The notes beneath the pieces were generated by a model. It saw only the letters and a list, made by a program, of their open reading frames with translations, made no database searches and had not been told where the DNA came from. Below are positions 8,043 to 17,011 of a stretch of DNA of 64,000 nucleotides, in pieces. The position numbers were made by a program, and so were the translations under genes. Position 1 is the first letter of the stretch. Each line of letters starts with the position of its first letter. The stretch is taken from NCBI RefSeq assembly GCF_024055795.1, contig NZ_JAMXMY010000002.1, positions 186,001 through 250,000 of the forward strand. The letters run 5' to 3'. This DNA comes from Actinoallomurus purpureus (GTDB lineage Bacteria; Actinomycetota; Actinomycetes; Streptosporangiales; Streptosporangiaceae).

Positions 8043-8342
8043 CTAGTCGTCCTCGTCCTCGAAACTCCATCGGAGGTCAACTTGTGCGGCGGGAGCGACC
8101 GCACGCACGGTGTCGTGATACTCCTGCTCGATCCGGTCTGCCCAGGCGCCGAAGCGGGTCACGATGATCGGGTAATCGCTCCACGCGGAGACATGACCCG
8201 CCGACGCGTCCTCGGTCACTGCCAGGTCTCTCTCAAGATCGTTCTTGGTGAGGAACGCGGTCAGTGCCTCGGCGACACGCGCCGTCTCCTCTCCCGTCCG
8301 CAAACCGGAGACGTCGAGGCTGAGGCCAACAGATATCGACAT
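8043..8342 (-). CDS. Hypothetical protein, 99 residues
   Basis: I place the start at ATG 8342 (MSISVGLSLDVSGLR); the frame extends to 8474, but that part is Arg/Pro-rich and overlaps the terminator of the next gene. No clear ribosome site is visible. The protein is acidic, ends in a run of Asp/Glu, and has an alternating hydrophobic pattern that suggests an alpha/beta fold; no signal peptide or membrane segment. No family recognised. Confidence 0.6.
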   Translation of the reverse strand: MSISVGLSLDVSGLRTGEETARVAEALTAFLTKNDLERDLAVTEDASAGHVSAWSDYPIIVTRFGAWADRIEQEYHDTVRAVAPAAQVDLRWSFEDEDD

Positions 8343-8382
8343 GCGCCTAAGGTAGCGCCGACCACTGACGCCCCACGCGGTT

Positions 8383-8409
8383 GCCGGGCGGCGGGCACCG
8401 CCGCCCGGC
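8383..8409 (-). terminator. Hairpin after the 8432-8695 gene
   Basis: A perfect 12-bp GC stem GCCGGGCGGCGG / CCGCCGCCCGGC with loop GCA, 22 bp downstream of the minus-strand stop at 8432. It supports 8432-8695 being a real transcribed gene. Confidence 0.55.
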
Positions 8410-8431
8410 CGGCCTCCGGAGAGCCGTTCTG

Positions 8432-8695
8432 TCAGATGTGTTCGGCGGGGTTCGCCGGGAGGATGAAGTTCCAACTGCCCTGGCCGTGATGCTGGTGGTC
8501 AGGGGAGCGCGGGGAAGGGCACGCGCCGTTGTCGGGATTGCCGTTCCACCAGAGGGAGTAACAGAAGTCGCAGAATCGCCAGTTGTTTTGGTAGGCGGTG
8601 ACTTCGTTGGGAATCGGAGCGCCCACGCCATGCCTCGCTTTCTCTGAATGTCGGCCGATTCTCGATCGTGATCGGTGATGAATCCAGCAGAACAT
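8432..8695 (-). CDS. Small protein with WRFCxxC repeat motif
   Basis: Up to 87 residues from ATG 8695; the start is uncertain. The C-terminal 50 residues hold one unit of a Trp/Cys repeat: NNWRFCDFCYSLWWNG, then ACP, then GSWNFILP. Such units occur in tandem in larger secreted actinobacterial and clostridial proteins, and the Cys pair may bind metal or form a disulfide. Here there is only one unit, so the gene is a minimal member or a fragment. A strong hairpin follows it. Confidence 0.5.
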   Translation of the reverse strand: MFCWIHHRSRSRIGRHSEKARHGVGAPIPNEVTAYQNNWRFCDFCYSLWWNGNPDNGACPSPRSPDHQHHGQGSWNFILPANPAEHI

Positions 8696-8976
8696 GGGGC
8701 TCTGGGAGGTCGCATGAGTACCCCCTACCTAATTCAGCGCTGAGGCATGCGGACCGCCCGGTCGGCGTCGCCCCCGCCCAACAGGACGCCCCCCGGCTCT
8801 CACCCGCGCGCCGTCCGGTGAGAGCCAGGGGTCGGCCGAGGACCCTGTTCCGGCTGGTCGTCGAGGTTCGTCGTCGGGGTCACCGGGCTTTCGGCGTGGC
8901 CGTCGTCGGGTATCCGGTCCGGCGGTTTCGTCGTATCAGGCGCTATAGTTCCCGCGACACGGAAGGCGGCGCGGTG

Positions 8977-9612
8977 ATGCAGCAGCAATATCGAGGCGGC
9001 AGCAACGCCGCTCCCCTCTTCCTCATCCTCGGCGGCGTCGTGGGTGTGGTGGCAGAGGCCGCCATGGACGTCGCCATATCCTCCACGGTGAAGTCCTCGC
9101 ACCTGTCGGTCTACTACGTCCTGGGCGGGCTGCAAGGTCTGGTCATCGGCGTGATGGTCGGTGGTGCCGCGCTCTTGGGCCGCGCCCGGCACTACGGCCT
9201 CGCGGCGGTGGCAGGCCCGGTCGCGCTGGTCGCCGCAATCATCGGCGACCTGCTCTCTCGTCCCGTCGTATGGTCCATTCTTCATCTGCCGCTGAACGCC
9301 ACGATGTTCACCAGCTACTTCACCGGCCAGACGGTTATTTCATTGCTGCTCAACCTCGTGCCGATCGCCACGGCGGCGGGGCTGACCGCGGTGGGCGTCT
9401 CGAGAACGATGCGTACTCTGACCGCGGCCATTCCCCCACAGGGGCCTTGGAACCAGCCGCCTCCCTACGGACCGCCTCAGCCCACCCCCGGGATGGGAGC
9501 GCCGCCGTACGCGCCGCCGGGGCCGCCTGCCGGCGGCCCGCCTCCCCAGGGCTGGCAGCCGCCCGCGGGTCCCGGCGGACCACCGCCGTCCCATCCGCCC
9601 GTTCAGCCGTAG
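8977..9612 (+). CDS. Four-helix membrane protein with Pro-rich tail
   Basis: 211 residues from ATG 8977 (GTG 8974 is possible), behind GGAAGG at 8961-8966. A TATAGT -10 box sits at 8944-8949. There are four hydrophobic segments in residues 10-150, then a cytoplasmic-type tail rich in Pro, Gly and Gln (QPPPYGPPQP and repeats). The architecture resembles many actinobacterial small membrane proteins with no assigned role. A truncated duplicate lies at 6463-6834. Positions 8696-8943 hold no gene I can support. Confidence 0.75.
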   Translation: MQQQYRGGSNAAPLFLILGGVVGVVAEAAMDVAISSTVKSSHLSVYYVLGGLQGLVIGVMVGGAALLGRARHYGLAAVAGPVALVAAIIGDLLSRPVVWSILHLPLNATMFTSYFTGQTVISLLLNLVPIATAAGLTAVGVSRTMRTLTAAIPPQGPWNQPPPYGPPQPTPGMGAPPYAPPGPPAGGPPPQGWQPPAGPGGPPPSHPPVQP

Positions 9613-9713
9613 GGCTTGGTCCGGAACCGGCTGATCTTTTGCGGCGTCCCAGTTTTCACACGGGACGGTCGAACGCTCCCAGGTAGGGCACCGCCCCGTG
9701 AGAGGGGAGCACG

Positions 9714-10424
9714 GTGCCCAGTTACCTGCAGACGCTGCCACTGCACACGATCACCGAGGTGTACGGCGAGGCCGGCCTGCGCGATCGGTTCTCCCGTGAG
9801 ATCGAACGGTTCGCGGAGCCGGACTGGCGTCGGCTGGGCAAGGCGCTCTCGCTGGCGAGCGACCTGCACCGCCAGGATCGCCGGGTGCGCGAACCGGTGG
9901 TCAACCATCTCCTGCGTGTGGCACTGCGGGTGATGTGCCACTACGAGGTGGACGACGTCGACATCCTCGTCGCCGCCCTCCTGCACGACTCCGTCGAGGA
10001 CCATCCCGTCGAACTGGCGGGCGAGGGCCACGATGACCCTGCCGAGGCGGCCCTGGATGTCCTGTCCGCCGAGTTCGGTTCGCGCGTCGCCGGGCTCGTA
10101 CGTGCCGTGACGAACCCGACGTACGACCGGACCCGCGACGTCCACGCCCAGTATCGAGCGCACGTCGTCGCCAGTCTGGACCGCCACCCCGCGGCCCGGA
10201 TCATCAAGGTGTCCGACTTCACCGACAATGGTGTCGGGCTGATTCACACCACCGGCCCGAAGCTCCGCAAGCTCGCCATGAAGTACCGCCCGCTTGTCCC
10301 GGAGCTCAAGGAACTGGTCAACCGCCCCGACACCCCTCTGACGGCCCAGATCAGGCATCACATCACCGGCCAACTCGACCGCGCCGACCAGCGGTTCACC
10401 GCCATTCTCCAAGGGAGCCGGTGA
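9714..10424 (+). CDS. HD-domain phosphohydrolase (SpoT/MESH1-like)
   Basis: 236 residues from GTG 9714, with GAGGGGAG just upstream. The HD metal site is seen in order: His in VVNHLLRVA (about 65), HD in LLHDSVED (about 91) and a distal Asp in IKVSDFTDN (about 167). This matches the hydrolase half of RelA/SpoT proteins, but no synthetase, TGS or ACT domain follows, as in small alarmone hydrolases. It could hydrolyse (p)ppGpp or a related nucleotide. No partner synthetase is nearby. Confidence 0.85.
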   Translation: MPSYLQTLPLHTITEVYGEAGLRDRFSREIERFAEPDWRRLGKALSLASDLHRQDRRVREPVVNHLLRVALRVMCHYEVDDVDILVAALLHDSVEDHPVELAGEGHDDPAEAALDVLSAEFGSRVAGLVRAVTNPTYDRTRDVHAQYRAHVVASLDRHPAARIIKVSDFTDNGVGLIHTTGPKLRKLAMKYRPLVPELKELVNRPDTPLTAQIRHHITGQLDRADQRFTAILQGSR

Positions 10425-10426
10425 CC

Positions 10427-10615
10427 ATGTCCCTGCCGACATCCGCCTGTGTTCCGGCCGGTCCTTCGCCGAGTGATCGGGCCATTCGGAATCTGATCGC
10501 GGCGTACGCCGAGTCGGTGGACAGTCGCGGACGCGCGTACCCGACGGAGGGCGGCGCGCAGAACGCTCGGGAACAAACCGGCAGCGGCCCGGTTCACCCG
10601 GTTTTGCCCTGGTGA
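10427..10615 (+). pseudogene. Truncated SnoaL/NTF2-like gene
   Basis: It starts at ATG 10427 (or GTG 10421, overlapping the previous stop) and reads SDRAIRNLIAAYAESVDSRG, the usual first helix of SnoaL-like proteins. After about 40 residues the similarity ends. The inverted-repeat element at 10558-10650 begins there and supplies the last codons and the stop, so the gene appears broken by that element. Confidence 0.55.
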
Positions 10616-10650
10616 GGCGGGCCGCGCGCAACCTTCGCCGAGCGTTCTGC
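10558..10650. repeat. Inverted-repeat element, copy C (93 bp)
   Basis: Perfect 13-bp terminal inverted repeats GCAGAACGCTCGG / CCGAGCGTTCTGC. The interior shares CCCGGTTCACCCG with copy B. It lies at the break point of the SnoaL-like gene. Confidence 0.65.
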
Positions 10651-10781
10651 ACGCCCTCGGCTCAGTTCGTCGGCCGCCCGTTCCAGCACGGTGACCGGCA
10701 ACCCACCCGGCGGAGCCCGACCGCCGCCGCGAGCCCGCCGACCCCTCCGGATGTCGCCCCGGCCTCGCCACGGCCGCCACC

Positions 10782-10880
10782 GTGCAGAACTCTCGGAGAA
10801 CACCCCTGCGGCGAGCCGAATTGCCCCACTGCGTCCCCTTAACGGGATGACCCGCGCGGCGTTCGCCGAGCTTTCAGCAC
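10782..10880. repeat. Inverted-repeat element, copy E (99 bp, degenerate)
   Basis: Imperfect 19-bp ends: GTGCAGAACTCTCGGAGAA against TTCGCCGAGCTTTCAGCAC. It lies 131 bp from copy C. No gene is supported in 10616-10917 apart from the two elements. Confidence 0.4.
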
Positions 10881-10917
10881 ACCGAACCGCGCTCTCTCAT
10901 GGCACCGATCCCCAGGA

Positions 10918-11103
10918 TCACTCTCGCGTCATCGGTTCGAGCATGTCTCGTGCCTCGGCGGGATACCTGTCGATCAGGACACGGAGATGGGCGAGATCCG
11001 CGATGCGCAGCACACCGATCGTCCGGCGACCGTAGAGCACCCTACGGAAGTCGTCGAGCGATCGCATCAGACGTTCTTCGGGCGTGAGCTCCGGTGGATT
11101 CAC
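10918..11103 (-). CDS. Small hypothetical protein (partner 2), 61 residues
   Basis: GTG 11103 overlaps the stop of the upstream gene by GTGA, so translation is coupled. The sequence NPPELTPEERLMRSLDDFRR, then RIADLAHLRVLIDRYPAEA, is helical and without a signal peptide. The paralogue at 7685-7869 keeps the same pattern but is frameshifted, and a possible tail fragment of a third copy lies at 27938-28009. The family is not known to me; its two-gene linkage is conserved in both copies. Confidence 0.7.
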   Translation of the reverse strand: MNPPELTPEERLMRSLDDFRRVLYGRRTIGVLRIADLAHLRVLIDRYPAEARDMLEPMTRE

Positions 11104-11420
11104 GGCATGGCCTCCGGAGCGACCACGTTCTTGATCACGTGGGCCGCCCATTCGAGTTCGTCCGCCGGACAGATCTTCTCGTCCCAGCTCCAATGAAAGA
11201 AAAGCCGCCCTTCCTCGTCCGCTTTGAGGGTGATGATCTCTGTCATCTCCGGGTGTGCGGCGTCGGGAGGTGATACGCGGACGCGTGTGGGTGCGAGCTG
11301 GAGAGCGTCGAGCCCCCGCTGCCTGCACGCGTCCGCGAGGCGGTACATGAGCCGATGCACCTCCTCTTTCGCCATCGTCGCGCGATCTTCTGGGCGAGTG
11401 TGCACGTCGTCGTGTGGCAC
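11100..11420 (-). CDS. Hypothetical protein (partner 1), 106 residues
   Basis: I place the start at GTG 11420 (PHDDVHTRPEDRATMAKEEV), behind AAAGGA at 11429-11434; the frame to 11552 adds an unlikely leader. The body reads as helix, strands (LQLAPTRVRVS, EIITLKADEEG), a LFFHWSWDEKICPADE core, and a helix. It is probably cytosolic. Such proteins occur beside XRE/DUF397 regulators in actinomycetes, and an XRE-DUF5753 gene is divergent from it here. Role unknown. Confidence 0.75.
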   Translation of the reverse strand: MPHDDVHTRPEDRATMAKEEVHRLMYRLADACRQRGLDALQLAPTRVRVSPPDAAHPEMTEIITLKADEEGRLFFHWSWDEKICPADELEWAAHVIKNVVAPEAMP

Positions 11421-11581
11421 GGCCGGATTCCTTTCTGGGATGGGCTGTTCGCCCACTAGCCTTACGGCCTTTCGCCGAATCCGGCACCATTGCCGCTGGC
11501 AATCCGTAAGCTCTGCGATAGATCCGGACCGTGGATTCCACGAGTTGAACATCGAGTAATTCCGGCATACGGGGGCATGGC

Positions 11582-12349
11582 ATGAGATTTACGCCGATGG
11601 CGATATGGGGGCGTGAACTGCGGCACTATCGGCAGGGTGCGGGGCTCACACAACAGGAGTTGGCAGACGAGATCACCTACTCCAAATCGCTGATAAGCCA
11701 GGTAGAGACGGGGCAGACCCCGGCGACCGAGGAGTTCGCGGAGGCGTGCGACGAACGCCTACAGACCGGTGGAGCCCTGGCCCGGATCCTGGACTACCGC
11801 AAGGCCAACGGGTTCCCGGTCTACTTCCGCGACTGGGTGCCGCTGGAGGCGAGCGCGACCATCCTGCGAGCCTTCGAGCCGAACGTCATCTACGGCCTCC
11901 TCCAGACCCCGGAGTACGCAACGGCGATTCTTCACGGTGATGAGGCGGCCGTGGCCGCACGGATGGAGCGCCAGGCCGTCCTCGCTGGTGATACGCCACC
12001 GGCGCTTCATGTCGTACTCGACGAGTCCGTGCTCTACCGCGAAGTCGGCTCACCTGCTGTGATGAGGGAACAACTCCTGCACCTGATTGAGGTCGTCTCG
12101 CCCCAGATCACTGTTCAGATAGTCCCGCAGGAACTTCACGCAGGGATCCACGGTGCCTGGGTGCTCGCGACAATTCACGACGGAACGGCAGTAGCCTACG
12201 TGGAGACGGCGGCGCGGGGATTCGTCAGCGACGGCAGGGAAGATTTGGCGCGGCTCGCTACAGCGTGGGAGTCGCTGCGGTCTCAGGCGCTCTCCGTCAA
12301 GGAGTCCATAGAGCTGATCCGGAAGGCGGCGGAACGTTGGACGACGTGA
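11582..12349 (+). CDS. XRE-family regulator with DUF5753
   Basis: 255 residues. An N-terminal helix-turn-helix (ELRHYRQGAGLTQQELADEI, then SLISQVETG) is followed by the DUF5753 sensor-like domain (FEPNVIYGLLQTPEYA about 100; VVLDESVLYREVG; PQITVQIVPQELHAGIHGAW). These regulators normally pair with a DUF397 protein encoded directly downstream, and here a short DUF397 frame overlaps its end. Members are linked to development and antibiotic control in actinomycetes; the target here is not evident. Confidence 0.92.
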   Translation: MRFTPMAIWGRELRHYRQGAGLTQQELADEITYSKSLISQVETGQTPATEEFAEACDERLQTGGALARILDYRKANGFPVYFRDWVPLEASATILRAFEPNVIYGLLQTPEYATAILHGDEAAVAARMERQAVLAGDTPPALHVVLDESVLYREVGSPAVMREQLLHLIEVVSPQITVQIVPQELHAGIHGAWVLATIHDGTAVAYVETAARGFVSDGREDLARLATAWESLRSQALSVKESIELIRKAAERWTT

Positions 12350-12435
12350 CCTGGCGCAAGTCGAGCCGTAGCGGCAGTGATGGTGGTAACTGCGTGGAGC
12401 TTTCGGCGGTCCTGGTGACACGCGATGACGAGTGA
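12337..12435 (+). CDS. Truncated DUF397 protein
   Basis: About 32 residues from TTG 12337 (or GTG 12346). It reads WRKSSRSGSDGGNCVELSA, the diagnostic first half of DUF397, and then stops after VTRDDE. Full DUF397 domains run about 55-65 residues, so the second half, usually with the RDSKDPDG motif, is missing. The overlap with the XRE gene is kept. It may be inactive. Confidence 0.6.
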   Translation: MDDVTWRKSSRSGSDGGNCVELSAVLVTRDDE

Positions 12436-12457
12436 ATAAGCTCCGTACGCTGGCCTG

Positions 12458-12545
12458 GTGCACGTCGGCGAGTGCGAGGCGGTCGGCCTTCAGCTCGGGG
12501 ACGTAGTTGCAGATGGTGTTCGGCGAAACGCCGAGCAGTTTGCTC
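12458..12545 (-). pseudogene. Fragment of a resolvase-type helix-turn-helix
   Basis: On the minus strand the frame reads KLLGVSPNTICNYVPELKADR, resembling the C-terminal DNA-binding end of serine recombinases. It has no start of its own and is fused in frame to a piece of another gene. Family call is tentative. Confidence 0.4.
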
Positions 12546-12830
12546 TCGCGGAGGCGGTTCGTGCCGTCCCAGGCCAGGCGGCTCGCCAGCCAGGCGGTCA
12601 GCGTCCGGACGGCCTGCCCGGCGACGGCGAGGCCCAGGTAGCCGACGGCGACGAACGCCAGATGCCGGACGCCGGCCCCGCCCATCGCGTCGTCGACGAA
12701 GCTCCGGGTGATCTGGGGCGCGGCGAGCGGGAGCACGGTCGCCGATGGCGGCGGCCAGAGCCGCGGTCGCGCGGGGTCCCGGGCGAAGGCAGCCCAGGGC
12801 GGTGGTCGGTCGGGTGTTACCGGCGTCTCC
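12546..12830 (-). pseudogene. Fragment of an ABC exporter membrane domain
   Basis: The minus-strand frame reads LPLAAPQITRSFVDDAM, GYLGLAVAGQAV and LASRLAWDGTNRLRES, the first helices of a type IV ABC exporter. The rest of the domain and the ATPase are absent. With the resolvase piece it marks a rearranged site. From 12831 to 13009 I see no gene. Confidence 0.55.
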
Positions 12831-12868
12831 CCGCGCCTCCTCGATCGACCGGTGTTCGCGGGGAGTAG

Positions 12869-14281
<1,413 letters not shown>

Positions 14282-14319
14282 TCGACAGCGCCGGTCAGTC
14301 GAACAGCTCGTCGACCGAG

Positions 14320-15030
14320 TCACTCCGGGTGCGCACCCCTGGACTCGTGCCGGCGCCGTACCGCGTCGAACGCGGCGTGCGCTGTCGCCCGCTCCTCTTT
14401 GGTGAGGTCCATCGGCCGATGTGCGAATGAATTGTCCACGGGGGTTTCCACCCGCAGTCCCGATTGTTCGCCCAGTGCCGTCAGCGCCCCGGTCACGCGG
14501 AGCAGCAGGGATATGGCCTGTGTGGCCTCGTCCATCTCCTGGTGGGCGTCGAACCTCTCGACGAGGTCACGGAGCCCGCGTAGCGAGTCGGACGTGGACG
14601 TGGCGGTCGATCGCCCGAGCCGGCCGTCCTGCGTGCCGGTGTCGCCTTGAAGCGATGATCTCCGCGACTCCCAGAATCGCCGTTGCTCTCCCAGTGCGTC
14701 CAGGATATCGCCGAGCCCGCCGTGCGCCCAGTCGATCCGCCAGCCCGGCCAGGTATGCGCCATGACCGCGAGCACGGCTGTCTGGTAGGCGGCATCGTCG
14801 TCACAGTCTGACTGCCAGAGCAGACGCTGCTCGTCATGGTCGATAAGGGCGGCTCCTTCGCATTCGAGCTCGGATAGCCACCACTCGACGGGCTGCTGGC
14901 CGAGGGCGAACCTGGTCGCCGCCTGTGGGCCCGGAAGTAGATCCAGTTCCATGGCGTATCCACCGAACTGGGAGTACCACTGTGCCCACAAACCGCCCTT
15001 CTTCACCACGTAATGCACACGCGATCCCAT
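14320..15030 (-). CDS. Hypothetical protein, 236 residues
   Basis: No family recognised. The N-terminal half (VHYVVKKGGLWAQWYSQFGG, then ELECEGAALIDHDEQRLLWQ) is rich in Trp and looks like a compact alpha/beta domain. The second half is helical and charged (LRDLVERFDAHQEMDEATQA). There is no signal peptide or membrane segment. The pattern resembles cytosolic immunity-type proteins of actinomycetes, but no toxin gene is adjacent, so I do not assign that role. Confidence 0.7.
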   Translation of the reverse strand: MGSRVHYVVKKGGLWAQWYSQFGGYAMELDLLPGPQAATRFALGQQPVEWWLSELECEGAALIDHDEQRLLWQSDCDDDAAYQTAVLAVMAHTWPGWRIDWAHGGLGDILDALGEQRRFWESRRSSLQGDTGTQDGRLGRSTATSTSDSLRGLRDLVERFDAHQEMDEATQAISLLLRVTGALTALGEQSGLRVETPVDNSFAHRPMDLTKEERATAHAAFDAVRRRHESRGAHPE

Positions 15031-15083
15031 GAACTCAGAGTAGTGTTCAGGTGACGTAGGGCAATGAAATTTTGACGTATTGG

Positions 15084-16883
15084 TCAGACGTGCTGAGGGT
15101 GGTAGGCCGTCAGCCAGTCGTTCAGGGCGACGATCCGTTCCATGGCGATGCGGTCCTGCTGCAGGCTGGCCCGGCCGAGCGGACGCCGCAGCGTCGTCCG
15201 CGCCGCTTCCTCATCGAGGTAGGGCCGTACGGGTGCGTCCGGGTCGGAGAGTACGGCGGACAGGCGGTCGCGGACGACCTGCTCGTAGCTCGGGTTCTGC
15301 GTCGCCGGATAGGGGCTCTTGCGTCGCCGCAGCACCGACTCGGGGAGGACGTCGGCGACCGCGCCGCGCAGGAGGCTCTTCTCCCGGCCGTCGTAGGTCT
15401 TGTACGCCCACGGCGTGTTGAAGACGTACTCGACCAGCCGGTGGTCGCAGAACGGTACGCGCACCTCCAGGCCGACCGCCATGCTCATCCGGTCCTTGCG
15501 GTCAAGGAGGAAGCGGACCATCCGGGTGAGATGCAGATGGCAGATCTCCCGCATCCGGCGCTCGAGCCCACTCTCGCCGGGCAGTCGGGGCACCTCGTCG
15601 ATGGCCTCGCGGTACCGCGTGGCGAGGTAGGTGTCGGCGCGCCGGTCGAGCTCGCGGTCGAGGAGCTCCTGCCCCATGCTCATGCCCCGCATCCAGGGGA
15701 AGGTGTCGGAGGCGACCGCGTCCGGGTCGTGGAACCAGCGGTACCCCCCGAAGACCTCGTCGGCGGACTCGCCGGACAGCGCCACGGTGGAGTGCTGCCG
15801 GATCTCGGCGAACAGCAGGTACAGCGAGGTGTCCATGTCGCCGATGCCGGGCAGGTCGCGGGCGCGCATGACCGTCTCGGTGACCTTCGGAGAGGCGAGG
15901 TCGTCGCTGCTGAGGACGACGTCGGTGTGGTGTGACCCGACGTGCTTGGCGACCTCGTGGACGTACGGCGCGTCGGCCGTGTCGCGCATCGCGTCGGGCA
16001 CGAAGCCCCCGCTCTCATCGGTGAAGTCGACCGCGAAGGAGCGTACGGTGCCGGTTCCCAGCGCCCGGTCGGCCAGCGCGGTGAGCGCGCTGGAGTCCAG
16101 TCCGCCCGACAGCAGCGCGCACAGCGGCACGTCGGAGATGAGTTGGCGTTCGACGATGTCCTCGAGGAGTTCGCGGACGCGGCGGACGGTCGTGGGAACG
16201 TCGTCGGTGTGCTCCCGCGCCGTCAGCGCCCAGTAGCGCCGGTCAGTGACGCCGTCGCGCGAGACGCGGACGACGTGCCCGGGCTCGACCTCGTACATGC
16301 CCTCGAAGATGGCGTGACCGGGGGTCTTGGCGTTCGTCAGCAGTTCGAACAGCCCATCGTCCCGGAGGCGGGGCGTGAAGAGGGGATTGGCCAGGATGGC
16401 CTTGGGCTCGGAGCCGAACAGCACTCCGTGGCTGGTCGGCGCGTAGTACAGCGGCTTGATGCCCATCCGGTCCCGCACCAGGAGCAGTTCCTCGGTCCGC
16501 CGGTCCCAGACCGCGAAGGCGTACATCCCGTTCAGGTGCTCGACGAGGTCCGCGCCCCAGCGGAGGTAGGCCTGGAGGACGACCTCGGTGTCGCTGCGGG
16601 TGCGGAACCGGTGCCCGTGGGACTCCAGTTCACGGCGGAGCTCGCGGAAGTTGTACGCCTCGCCGCTGTAGACGATCGTCGCGGGCCCGTCGCTCATGGG
16701 CTGGGCGCCGCCCTCGATGTCGATCACGGCGAGGCGCCGGTGCCCGAGCGCGACGTGTGGATCGATCCAAAGCCCTTCGTCGTCGGGGCCTCGGAGCGCC
16801 ATCGTGCGTGTCATCGCGAGTGCGGTGGCGCGCTCGACGGTGAGGTCACGGTCGTAGTCCACCCAGCCGGCTATGCCGCACAT
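15084..16883 (-). CDS. asnB: Asparagine synthase (glutamine-hydrolysing)
   Basis: 599 residues from ATG 16883, so that Cys2 of MCGIAGWV becomes the N-terminal nucleophile; GAGGAGGT lies 6 bases upstream. The glutaminase domain shows MALRGPDDEG, HRRLAVID and RSDTEVVL. The synthetase domain shows the PP-loop SGGLDSS near residue 258, GESADEVFGGY and the KDRMSMAVGLEVRVPF block. It transfers ammonia from glutamine to aspartate using ATP. In the glutamine pocket the usual NGE reads SGE (VYSGEAYN), a variant of some actinomycete AsnB-like proteins, which might act on another acceptor. Confidence 0.93.
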   Translation of the reverse strand: MCGIAGWVDYDRDLTVERATALAMTRTMALRGPDDEGLWIDPHVALGHRRLAVIDIEGGAQPMSDGPATIVYSGEAYNFRELRRELESHGHRFRTRSDTEVVLQAYLRWGADLVEHLNGMYAFAVWDRRTEELLLVRDRMGIKPLYYAPTSHGVLFGSEPKAILANPLFTPRLRDDGLFELLTNAKTPGHAIFEGMYEVEPGHVVRVSRDGVTDRRYWALTAREHTDDVPTTVRRVRELLEDIVERQLISDVPLCALLSGGLDSSALTALADRALGTGTVRSFAVDFTDESGGFVPDAMRDTADAPYVHEVAKHVGSHHTDVVLSSDDLASPKVTETVMRARDLPGIGDMDTSLYLLFAEIRQHSTVALSGESADEVFGGYRWFHDPDAVASDTFPWMRGMSMGQELLDRELDRRADTYLATRYREAIDEVPRLPGESGLERRMREICHLHLTRMVRFLLDRKDRMSMAVGLEVRVPFCDHRLVEYVFNTPWAYKTYDGREKSLLRGAVADVLPESVLRRRKSPYPATQNPSYEQVVRDRLSAVLSDPDAPVRPYLDEEAARTTLRRPLGRASLQQDRIAMERIVALNDWLTAYHPQHV

Positions 16884-17011
16884 GCGAGCACCTCCTCGAA
16901 TGGATGCAGAATGCACCTAACAGACGTTAACTCTTCTTGTCAGCAACAGGAAAGTAACAAACCTCACCGTATGCAGGCCTGGACGTACGGCCCCAATCGT
17001 GCTCGGTGGAA

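Noticed and set aside
7910-8046. 45-codon ORF after GAGAGG
   Set aside because: It runs through the terminator hairpin and has no recognisable pattern.
8977-9612. Insertion sequence as cause of the duplicate at 6463
   Set aside because: No transposase or terminal repeats flank either copy.
14320-15030. Immunity protein of a polymorphic toxin
   Set aside because: No toxin or secretion gene is adjacent and no immunity family motif is certain.
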